From the NCBI RefSeq assembly GCF_001854245.1, contig NZ_CP015381.1:1895001-1959000 (forward strand): a DNA stretch of 64,000 nucleotides, given 5' to 3'. This document shows positions 1 to 7,263 of the stretch, piece by piece. A program made the translations under genes and the position numbers. Under the pieces are notes generated by a model. It saw nothing but the letters and a program-made list of their open reading frames with translations, had not been told where the DNA came from and made no database searches. Origin of the DNA: Desulfococcus multivorans. Its GTDB lineage: Bacteria; Desulfobacterota; Desulfobacteria; Desulfobacterales; Desulfococcaceae. Each line of letters starts with the position of its first letter. Position 1 is the stretch's first letter.

Positions 1-543
1 TTTTCCCGGCTGCGGGGAATGCGGTGTTTGCAAAAATTCTACTGCTTTCGGACAGCCTCAGCCGCAGCGGCCGAGTGTTGCATGCAGATGATAAAAGCGA
101 TGACGGAAGGGGCGGGAGAAACGGTATTCCGAATCATTTTTCGAGAGCGCAACCGGCAGTCTGATCGGCTGTTTCGAAACCATAACGTCAATATAATTTT
201 GGGGGGGACGGTTGTCTATAAGGAAAAGTGTGCTCATATTATTCTTTATAAAAAAAGCGCTTGGCTGTTCCATGAGAAAAAAAGCGTGTCAAACGGCATT
301 GGAAACCGTCTTTGGCCATACTCAGACCGACAGATTCCCGCGCCTCCAAGACACAACGCAATTTATTTCATCTTCTTCCGGTTAACTTCAAATACGCTGC
401 CGTCATCATCATCCGGGGCTTGCAGCAGAATTCCGCTTCAAGCGGTTATCCAAAAACCATCCTTCAACCATTCTATACACTGTAGGCGTGTCGGGAAGTT
501 CCGATTATCTCAATCATCAATCCTTAAACCGTGTGGATGCGAT
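1..543. other. Non-coding leader upstream of the CIS operon
   Basis: I see no convincing gene here. The frame of the first CIS gene stays open upstream to about position 19, but that stretch has irregular composition and no family resemblance. The segment is more AT-rich than its surroundings, especially at 180-260, so it probably holds the operon promoter, although I found no well-spaced -35/-10 pair that I trust. A short perfect palindrome (CCGCTT-C-AAGCGG) lies near 434-446. The rest of a larger CIS locus, if any, would have to lie left of the window. Confidence 0.5.
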
Positions 544-1218
544 ATGATTGAACGTATTGACAGAAAACTGACGGAATGGGTCGGCGATATCCTGGGAGAC
601 GTGAAGGTCTGGTTGGGCGCGCCGGAGAAAAAGGACACCGACACCGTCGGGGTCTACCTGACGGATATTCTGCCGTCGTCTCCGGCCCACGTCACCCGCA
701 GGGCGCCCCTGCAGGTGATGCTGTGCTACCTGTTGACCGTCTGGTCCGAAGAGCCTCTGGAAGCCCACAAGATGTTGAGCCGACTGCTTTTCGCCGCGAT
801 GGAGCACCCCGAATTCGAGGTGGATCTGGCGGAGGTGCCCGCCCAGACGTGGTCCGCATTCGGGATCAAGCCCCGCCCCTCGTTCAAGATCCGGCTTCCC
901 CTGCGCGTCGAACGGACGGACCTCACGACGCACAGGGTCAGGGGCCCGATGGAGATTCGCCGCACCTCGATTTCCGCGATGGAGGGGATCGTGATCGGGC
1001 CGGCGGACCAGCCCATCGACAACGCCCGCATCTCCCTCCCCGCCTGCAAACTCATCACGACCACCGATTCCCGCGGCCGGTTCGCTTTCGAAAGCGTCCC
1101 GTTGCTTTCCCAGGGGATGTTGAAGCTCCATGTGGAGGCTCGGGGACGAGAGGTGGTCAGGGAGATTGCGTCAACGGAGATGATTGAAGAAAAGTTGATT
1201 ATCCACATCGATTTATAG
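544..1218 (+). CDS. CIS tail-terminator protein, DUF4255 (Pvc16/Afp16-like) with C-terminal beta-sandwich
   Basis: This 224-residue protein resembles the DUF4255/Pvc16_N family, which caps the distal end of the sheath and tube in Afp/PVC-type particles. The N-terminal 140 residues carry the family pattern: a short beta strand (VGVYLTDILPSSPAH), a helix (LQVMLCYLLTVW) and a helix describing ordered multimers (EAHKMLSRLLFAAMEHPEF). Residues about 145-224 look like a carboxypeptidase-regulatory-type beta-sandwich (EGIVIGPADQPIDNARISL...TTTDSRGRFAFESVP), a domain often appended to this family. The ATG at 544 was chosen because the upstream reading frame lacks family character; the ribosome site is weak. 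The sheath gene starts 9 bases after its stop. In many related clusters this gene sits at one end of the operon, as here. Confidence 0.8.
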   Translation: MIERIDRKLTEWVGDILGDVKVWLGAPEKKDTDTVGVYLTDILPSSPAHVTRRAPLQVMLCYLLTVWSEEPLEAHKMLSRLLFAAMEHPEFEVDLAEVPAQTWSAFGIKPRPSFKIRLPLRVERTDLTTHRVRGPMEIRRTSISAMEGIVIGPADQPIDNARISLPACKLITTTDSRGRFAFESVPLLSQGMLKLHVEARGREVVREIASTEMIEEKLIIHIDL

Positions 1219-1227
1219 GAGGTTGAC

Positions 1228-2451
1228 ATGCCAACCTACATGACACCCGGCATCTACATCGAGGAGGTGGCCACAGGTGCGAAGCGGATCATGCCCGTAG
1301 GTACCAGCACCGCCGCCTTTCTGGGGGAGGCGCCCTATGCCGACGCCTACCTCAACGAACCCGTCGCCATCAACAACCCGTCACAGTTCATCCGTAAATT
1401 CACCAAACAGGATTCCCCCGGCACCGACCTCGCCCGGGCCGTAATGGGCTTTTTCGCCAACGGCGGTTCGCGGTGCTATGTCCTCAACGTCGGCAGTGGG
1501 AACCCCATCGCCGGAGATCCACGGCGCCGTGAGGGCATTGCGGCGCTGGAAACCGTCGACGAGGCGAAAATCATCGCGGCGCCCGGATATGCCGATCCGC
1601 TCTCCTATGAGGCTATCATCACCCATTGCGAAAAGATGGGGGACCGCTTCGCCATCCTTGACGCCCCGGCGGAGGTGGATGACATCGACCTTCTCAAGAA
1701 GGTGTGCACATCGGGATCCCTCTCCGATGGAGAGCAGAGCGGCGAAAAATCAGGACTTCGGGCTCGTGAGACGGTCTCTGCCGCCTACTATTTCCCGTGG
1801 ATTGAAGCGCCGGATCCCTTTGACCCCAAAAAAATCGTCAGAACACCGCCCTCCGGTCATGTCGCGGGCATCTATGCCAGAACCGACGCCCGGCGAGGGG
1901 TTCACAAAGCCCCTGCCAACGAAGTGGTTCGGGGGGCGCTGGACCTCGTGTACAAGGTCACGCGGGAGGAGCAGGGCGAACTCAACCGTGCCGGCGTCAA
2001 CTGCATTCGCTTTTTCCCCGATGCCGGTATTCGCGTGTGGGGCGCCCGGACGTTGGCCGGCGAGTCGAGCGAGTGGCGCTACATCAATGTCCGTCGCCTC
2101 TTCAATATGATCGAGGAATCCATCGACGCCGGGACGCGCTGGGTTGTCTTCGAACCCAATGACGCTCGGAGCTGGAAAACCATCGAGAGGAACGTTCGGG
2201 CATTTTTGACGACCGTATGGCGCGACGGCGCCCTGAAGGGAGACTCCCCTGAAAAGGCGTTTTTCGTGAAATGCGACGAGGAGACCAATCCGCCTGATGT
2301 CATCGACGCCGGAAGACTGGTGACGGAGATCGGGATCGCTCCTGTCAAGCCTGCAGAATTTATCATCTTCCGCATTGGTCAATGGATCGGCGGTGCCGGA
2401 ACCGAAGAAGCGGCGGCGGGCGGCGGACAAACCGAAAGTGAAGGAGGATGA
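1228..2451 (+). CDS. CIS contractile tail sheath protein
   Basis: The 407-residue product is a phage-tail-sheath family protein that would polymerise around the inner tube and contract to drive it outward. The N-terminus has the classic sheath start (TYMTPGIYIEEV, then VGTSTAAFLGEAP). The C-terminal domain has the signature for sheath interlocking (YINVRRLFNMIEESID, RWVVFEPND, then an NPPDVIDAGRLVTEIGIAPVKPAEFIIFRI stretch described here only by its ends). A strong AGGAGG site lies 5 bases before the ATG. Only one sheath gene is present, unlike Afp/PVC loci with two or three paralogues. The last 20 residues are a Gly/Ala/Glu-rich tail. Confidence 0.95.
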   Translation: MPTYMTPGIYIEEVATGAKRIMPVGTSTAAFLGEAPYADAYLNEPVAINNPSQFIRKFTKQDSPGTDLARAVMGFFANGGSRCYVLNVGSGNPIAGDPRRREGIAALETVDEAKIIAAPGYADPLSYEAIITHCEKMGDRFAILDAPAEVDDIDLLKKVCTSGSLSDGEQSGEKSGLRARETVSAAYYFPWIEAPDPFDPKKIVRTPPSGHVAGIYARTDARRGVHKAPANEVVRGALDLVYKVTREEQGELNRAGVNCIRFFPDAGIRVWGARTLAGESSEWRYINVRRLFNMIEESIDAGTRWVVFEPNDARSWKTIERNVRAFLTTVWRDGALKGDSPEKAFFVKCDEETNPPDVIDAGRLVTEIGIAPVKPAEFIIFRIGQWIGGAGTEEAAAGGGQTESEGG

Positions 2452-2453
2452 TC

Positions 2454-2882
2454 ATGCCGGATATGGATATCTATCGGTCATATAATTTCGTGTTGGACAT
2501 CCAGAACGTAACGGTGGGGTATTTCACCGAGGTCAGCGGATTGAGCGTCTCGGTGGAGGCGATTTCGTACCGGGAAGGAGGCGGCGCGGCAGCGGTCCGG
2601 AAACTGCCGGGAAGGGTGGAATACGGCGACGTGACCCTCAAATGGGGAATGAGCGATTCCACCGAACTCTGGACCTGGCTGATGAGTGCGGCTGCCGGAA
2701 ACGTCGAGAGAAAGGAGATCTCGATCATTCTTCTGAAGCCGGATGGGCAACAGGAGAATACCCGCTGGAATCTCCATAGCTGCTGGCCGAGGGCATGGCG
2801 CGGGGCAAGGTTGGATGCCCTTGGGCAGGAGGTTGCCTATGAAACCCTTACCCTGGTCCATGAAGGGATTGAGCGGGCATGA
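2454..2882 (+). CDS. CIS inner tube protein (gp19/Afp1-like)
   Basis: A 142-residue phage tail tube protein of the T4 gp19-like family, expected to form hexameric rings making the inner tube. Visible family features are the start (YRSYNFVLDIQNVTVGYFTEVSGLS), the EAISYREGG strand and the C-terminal WNLHSCWPRAWRGARLDALG segment with the AYETLTLVHEGI ending. The ATG at 2454 is preferred over the one at 2448 because GGAGG at 2442-2446 is properly spaced only from 2454. The next gene overlaps its stop by ATGA. Confidence 0.93.
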   Translation: MPDMDIYRSYNFVLDIQNVTVGYFTEVSGLSVSVEAISYREGGGAAAVRKLPGRVEYGDVTLKWGMSDSTELWTWLMSAAAGNVERKEISIILLKPDGQQENTRWNLHSCWPRAWRGARLDALGQEVAYETLTLVHEGIERA

Positions 2883-4240
2883 CGGCCGACTCCCTTCGAA
2901 AACTGCTGTTTGCCGCAGTCCTTGCCGTTCACCGCGGTATTTTCGGTCTGGCCCGGAGACTGACCGAGATCGACGAGAGGAAGAAGTCGGGTTTTGAGAA
3001 AAGATCCGTCGACCCTGATAAGCCTCCTGCCGCGATGCTTCCGACCGAAGAAGCTACCGGAGGACCGCCCAGGCACTGGGTCGACCGGGTGAGTCGGTAT
3101 GCACCCGAACTGCTGCTGCCGCCCATACGGGGCGAAGTGTTTCATGATCGGTCTGCCTTCGGGCGAGCAGAGCGGGCAGAGGGTGATCTGCCCGGGAAGA
3201 TGGGGGACCACGGGGTCGAAGCGCTGTCGGTTTCAGGCGATGACGGCGGGCGGAAAGACGGAATGGCTGAGGAGCGCGGGAGGATATTCAAAGAGGATCG
3301 CGGATCGGATATCGGCCGGGAACGCTTTTCGGAACACGCGATCCGGATCCCCCAAAAACCGGAACAGACCCTTGGGAAAAGCGCTGTCCCACTGAATGCC
3401 GTGACGGGAACGAGTGCCGGCCGAGGACCTGTATCCACGCCGGAAATCCAAGCGGAGCAAACGTCATCACCTTACAGCCCGGACAACGACGGGACGAGAG
3501 ATGAGAGTTGGGATCGGTCGGGCGATGAAAGCCGTCGGTGGAATCCGAAACTTGTCTCAGCCCTGAGTTCGGAGGGAATGTCCGTCTCGCGGCGGCATAT
3601 AACCGGTTCGCCGTCCGCCGAGGCATCGGGGCATGACGCCGATGTCTCAAGGGCGCAGGCCGGCACGACAAAAAGCGTTTTTGTCGAGGACGGGGAATCC
3701 CCTTCGGCGGAACCTGATAACCGGAGATCCGCCGATGCCTTGAAAAAGAACGGTGCGCTTCCAACGGCCGCAAGGTTTCACCGGCGCCGGCGGGAGGCAC
3801 CGGCGGACGCTGAACGAATTTCACGCCTCAGTCCGTCCGGGAAAGCGTCGAAAGAGTTTCACGACGATGAAAAGATCTTCCCGGGATCCGAAGCGAACAT
3901 CGTTTTGATTCACACGGAGGCCGACGAAAACGGGCGAGCGGACCCGATATCGATGCACCACGGTCGATCGGATGCAGAGCCCGGCGGCCGGGACGACGGT
4001 GCTGTCCAATTCGAAGACCGGCCTTGGCCCCGGCTGCCGGACGAGGAGCCCATCAGGAGCGGCGCCGATGATCGATCCGGTCTCTGGCCCCTGCTGCTCG
4101 ATGAAACCCAGACACGGGGGAGGAAGCATGAGGACCGGGCGGCGCGTGAAGCCTTCAGGACGGCGCTCCGCGAGCATGTTCGGCTGCAGCGGCTCGAAAA
4201 AGAACAGGAGGGGGAAATATGGAACGCGTGGCCTTTTTGA
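2879..4240 (+). CDS. Long, mostly disordered CIS operon protein of unknown function
   Basis: I do not recognise this 453-residue protein. It starts on an ATGA overlap with the tube gene and overlaps the hub gene by 22 bases, so it is translated as part of the CIS operon. Residues 1-35 form a likely amphipathic helix (SLRKLLFAAVLAVHRGIFGLARR), followed by a short ordered motif (PPRHWVDRVSRYAPELLLPP, residues about 63-82). Residues about 85-400 are rich in Arg, Asp, Glu, Ser, Gly and Pro and look disordered. The last 35 residues are a charged helix ending in WNAWPF. In Afp/PVC loci this position holds the small Afp6 protein. It could be an enlarged Afp6 equivalent, an assembly chaperone, a divergent tape measure or a cargo; none is demonstrated. 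Confidence 0.55.
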   Translation: MTADSLRKLLFAAVLAVHRGIFGLARRLTEIDERKKSGFEKRSVDPDKPPAAMLPTEEATGGPPRHWVDRVSRYAPELLLPPIRGEVFHDRSAFGRAERAEGDLPGKMGDHGVEALSVSGDDGGRKDGMAEERGRIFKEDRGSDIGRERFSEHAIRIPQKPEQTLGKSAVPLNAVTGTSAGRGPVSTPEIQAEQTSSPYSPDNDGTRDESWDRSGDESRRWNPKLVSALSSEGMSVSRRHITGSPSAEASGHDADVSRAQAGTTKSVFVEDGESPSAEPDNRRSADALKKNGALPTAARFHRRRREAPADAERISRLSPSGKASKEFHDDEKIFPGSEANIVLIHTEADENGRADPISMHHGRSDAEPGGRDDGAVQFEDRPWPRLPDEEPIRSGADDRSGLWPLLLDETQTRGRKHEDRAAREAFRTALREHVRLQRLEKEQEGEIWNAWPF

Positions 4241-4926
4241 TCGAGAGGACTGGTGAGCGGATCGGGTGCCTGCTGAATCCCGAGAGCCTCCTGTTTCGTC
4301 GCCAAGCCGGCGTCGTCACCCGGCATGACGCCGGCGGCATCGCAGCCGGTACGGGCCGGTACGACGATCAATTGCTCTGTCGCGGCGGCGGCCTTACCGA
4401 GTTGACCTTCAACCTGCTTTTCGATGTTTCGCTGGCGGGCTCGTCCGGCTCGTCCATGAGCGTGAACGACGTTAGGGACCTGACAGGACCCATCTGGCGG
4501 CTTTCCGAGAACAGCGCCGACGGCACCCCCCCCATATGCCGCTTTGTGTGGGGCAAGAGCTGGCATCTGCCCGGTATCATCACATCCGTTGCCGAGCGAT
4601 TTGAATATTTCAATGCCGACGGTGTGCCCCGGCGGTCCTGGATGCGGTTACGCTTTCGTCGAGTTGCCGAACCCGTGGCGCCGTCGGTCCCTGAACGTCG
4701 GGCGGTCGCCGACGGGGTGACGGGTCCTTACGGGTCAACGCGCCCACTTGAATCCCACGAGGTGAAGGGAAATGAACGACCGGACCAGATCGCCGCCCAA
4801 TGCTACGGCGACCCCTCGCTGGTGCGGGCCCTGATGGCCCACAACAACATCGACGACCCCCTTCATATGCCGGCTGGGAAGATGCTCGACATTCCACCCC
4901 TGGAGAAACTGGAGGCACTGTTGTGA
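4219..4926 (+). CDS. CIS baseplate hub protein with LysM domain (Afp7-like)
   Basis: A 235-residue protein with the two-part layout of Afp7/Pvc7. Residues 1-155 match the contractile-injection-system tube/hub N-terminal type (ERVAFLIERTGERIGCLLNP at the start, then RGGGLTELTFNLLFD and PPICRFVWGKSWHLPGIITSV). Residues about 178-233 form a LysM-like motif (ERPDQIAAQCYGDPSLVRAL, IDDPLHMPAGKMLDIPP). The protein is expected to adapt the inner tube to the spike at the baseplate centre; the LysM in this family is structural rather than proven to bind peptidoglycan. Its stop overlaps the GTG start of the spike gene (GTGA). Confidence 0.9.
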   Translation: MERVAFLIERTGERIGCLLNPESLLFRRQAGVVTRHDAGGIAAGTGRYDDQLLCRGGGLTELTFNLLFDVSLAGSSGSSMSVNDVRDLTGPIWRLSENSADGTPPICRFVWGKSWHLPGIITSVAERFEYFNADGVPRRSWMRLRFRRVAEPVAPSVPERRAVADGVTGPYGSTRPLESHEVKGNERPDQIAAQCYGDPSLVRALMAHNNIDDPLHMPAGKMLDIPPLEKLEALL

Positions 4927-6494
4927 GCGCCCCTGCCGTCATCCCCGCCGTGACCGTTGAGATGGACGGGCTCCGTCTTGCGGAATCGGATGTCCGGTCC
5001 ATGGGCGAGGTCCGCGTTTACCAGGCACTCTCTCTTCCGACGGTGTGCGAACTGGCCTTTTACGAGCCTGAAGGCGCCGTGGTCGGCGCCGCCGCAGTGG
5101 GGCCGGGCACCGCCCTTCGCATTCGCGTCGAAGGTCTCGACCCGTTCCTTTTCGAGGGTGAACTCACGGCGGTGGAATACGATTACGGCCCGGGAGGGGA
5201 GCGGCGGGTCTACATGAGGGGGTATGATATGCTTCACCGGCTGCGAAAGCGTCAGCCGGTCCGATCCCACGTACAGGTCAATTTCGTCGAGCTGGCGCGG
5301 ACCCTGGTTTCAGACCTCGGGTTTTCGGTGTCGACCGTCGACCCCGGTCCGGTTTGGCAGGAGCTCTTCCAGTACGGTCAGTCGGATCTGGATCTCCTGG
5401 CGGAGATCGGCGAGCGATGCGGCCAGTATTTCACCCTCCGGGGATCGGCTTTGCACCTGACGACCCTGGACGGTTTTGGTACGGCCCTTCCCCTTGAGCT
5501 GGGAGCCGCTTTGATCGAAGCCCGTGTCGAGATCAATGCGGAAACCGCCTGCCGGATCGTCGAAGCCCGGGGGTGGGACCCCCATCGGGCGACGCCGGTC
5601 GTCGGATCCGCCAGTCGGGCGCGTATCGGGCGGAACGTCCCGGCAGCGGTCTTTCCCGAGCAGGTCGGCGGATTGCCCCGACGCACCCTTGTCGATACGC
5701 CGGTTCAGGAAGATCTCCATGCCGAAGGCATTGCTCAGGCCGAGTTGGATCGGCGGGCTGCCCGGGAAGTCGTTTTCCGGGGAATCGCCGAGGGCGACGC
5801 AAGACTGAGACCCGGCACCCCCGTCGATGTTTCGGGGGTGGCGCCGCACCTGGCGGGGCGTTACGTACTCACGGCGGTGCGTCATATCATCGATCGGCGG
5901 AAGGGGTACGTTTCGGAACTGGATACATCGCCCCCGCCCGGTCGCTTTCACGCCCGCGGCACTTCGGCCACCCTTGGGGTGGTCAGCCGTGTCGACGATC
6001 CCGAGGGGATGGGGCGTGTCCGTGTCGTGCTGCCCAATTACGGCGATGTCGAAGCCGGATGGTTCAACGTGGTAAGCCCCGGCGCCGGGCCGGGCAAGGG
6101 GATGATGGCGCTTCCCGACGTCAACGACCGGGTGCTGGTGGTCCTCATTAACGGCGACCCTGCCCAGGGTGTCGTTATCGGGGGGCTTTACAGTCTTTCC
6201 GCCCCCCTGGATACCGGGGTTTCGGACGGGGCCGTTCGACGCTTCAGCGTAATGACGCCCGGCGGCCTTCGCGTTCGGCTCGATGACGAAACAAAGACGG
6301 TGGATGTCGAAAACGGAGAAGGCGACCGTATCGCGATGTCGCCGGAAGAGATTCTCATGGCCGACAGCCGCGGGAGTCACATAACGCTTTCGACGGGAAA
6401 GTGCAGAATCGTCTCGACGGCCGATCTCGACATCTCCGCTCCCGGAAGAAAGGTCACCATCAGCGGCAATCATATCGATTTTGAGAGGTCATGA
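4923..6494 (+). CDS. CIS central spike protein (VgrG / gp5-gp27-like, Afp8)
   Basis: This 523-residue protein matches the Rhs/VgrG spike family: a gp27-like hub domain (residues about 1-330; SDLDLLAEIGERCGQYFTLR is typical), then a gp5-type OB fold (LGVVSRVDDPEGMGRVRVVL and GWFNVVSPGAGPGKGMMALP, DVNDRVLVVLINGDPAQGVV), then a short beta-helix-like tail (ISAPGRKVTISGNHIDFE). It would form the trimeric puncturing spike. The start is taken as GTG 4923, overlapping the hub stop as GTGA; the frame is open further upstream but that part only shadows the LysM coding. The C-terminus carries no recognisable effector domain. Confidence 0.92.
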   Translation: MSAPAVIPAVTVEMDGLRLAESDVRSMGEVRVYQALSLPTVCELAFYEPEGAVVGAAAVGPGTALRIRVEGLDPFLFEGELTAVEYDYGPGGERRVYMRGYDMLHRLRKRQPVRSHVQVNFVELARTLVSDLGFSVSTVDPGPVWQELFQYGQSDLDLLAEIGERCGQYFTLRGSALHLTTLDGFGTALPLELGAALIEARVEINAETACRIVEARGWDPHRATPVVGSASRARIGRNVPAAVFPEQVGGLPRRTLVDTPVQEDLHAEGIAQAELDRRAAREVVFRGIAEGDARLRPGTPVDVSGVAPHLAGRYVLTAVRHIIDRRKGYVSELDTSPPPGRFHARGTSATLGVVSRVDDPEGMGRVRVVLPNYGDVEAGWFNVVSPGAGPGKGMMALPDVNDRVLVVLINGDPAQGVVIGGLYSLSAPLDTGVSDGAVRRFSVMTPGGLRVRLDDETKTVDVENGEGDRIAMSPEEILMADSRGSHITLSTGKCRIVSTADLDISAPGRKVTISGNHIDFERS

Positions 6495-6832
6495 TGTATC
6501 TTCTGACGGAAAAAGCGAGGCTGGCCTGCGATCACGACAACGGCACCGTGGCTGTCGAGCCCACCCAGACCCTGGTAACCATCGCGAACGATCGGGTGTT
6601 GGTGGAAACCGACCCTGAGGGGCGTTCCATTTCCGGCTGCCCAAACGTTGCACCGGGGATCAAGGCCTGCGGCCTCACGCTGAAAGTCCGGGAAGGATAC
6701 TCGGACCTGCTTTGCATCGAGGGGCGTCGGATCTGTCTGGATACGGTGACGGGCCTGACCGACGGCACCCCGCCGGGAGCGGTGACCTATACGGTTCGAG
6801 ACCCCGGTCAGGATATCGCAGGAGAGCGCTGA
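6491..6832 (+). CDS. Putative spike-tip / PAAR-like small CIS protein
   Basis: A 113-residue protein in the place where Afp10-like PAAR tip proteins are found, directly after the spike and overlapping it (ATGA, with a second in-frame ATG at 6494). It has two cysteine-containing turns (SGCPNVAPGIKACGLTL and GRRICLDTVTGLTDGTPPGA) but no canonical PAAR repeat, so the assignment rests mainly on position and size. Its stop shares one base with the start of the gp25 gene. An alternative is a baseplate accessory protein. Confidence 0.6.
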   Translation: MMYLLTEKARLACDHDNGTVAVEPTQTLVTIANDRVLVETDPEGRSISGCPNVAPGIKACGLTLKVREGYSDLLCIEGRRICLDTVTGLTDGTPPGAVTYTVRDPGQDIAGER

Positions 6833-7263
6833 TGACATCTTTTGTTTCCCGAAGCATGCGGTTTTTGCACCCGGACTTCGACGAGAGCAGACTGTTTTCC
6901 GGCATCCAGATCGCCAGCACCGGGGGCATCGCCTTGATCTCCGGTGACGCCTCGGTGCGACAGTCGATCCTGATGCTGCTCACCACCACCCCGGGGGAGC
7001 GGGTGATGCGACCCGATTACGGATGCAGCCTCCGGCAGCTGGTGTTTTCGCCCAATGACGCCACCACCCACGGTCTGGCGATATTCTATGTGCGCAGGGC
7101 CATCACCCGATGGGAGCCCCGCGTCGAGATCCTCTTTCTGGATGCCGTGGCGGGTGTCGATGATCCCGAACGGATGGATATCCGCCTGGAGTATCGCCTG
7201 CGGCGAACCGGGCATCGGGAAAGTCTGGTCATACCTGTGTTCATGGCGGAGGACGTATCATGA
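6832..7263 (+). CDS. CIS baseplate wedge protein, GPW/gp25 family (Afp9-like)
   Basis: The 143-residue product fits the gp25-like lysozyme-named but non-enzymatic wedge family. The recognisable features are SGDASVRQSILMLLTTTPGE, the RVMRPDYGCSLRQLVF motif and the following TTHGLAIFYVRRAITRWEPRV helix-strand. It would nucleate sheath assembly at the baseplate. The ATG at 6832 overlaps the previous stop by one base, and its stop overlaps the start of the J-like gene. Confidence 0.93.
   Translation: MTSFVSRSMRFLHPDFDESRLFSGIQIASTGGIALISGDASVRQSILMLLTTTPGERVMRPDYGCSLRQLVFSPNDATTHGLAIFYVRRAITRWEPRVEILFLDAVAGVDDPERMDIRLEYRLRRTGHRESLVIPVFMAEDVS

Noticed and set aside
19-543. An N-terminal extension of the first CIS gene
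   Set aside because: The frame happens to be open, but the sequence is irregular and lies before the start of the DUF4255 domain.
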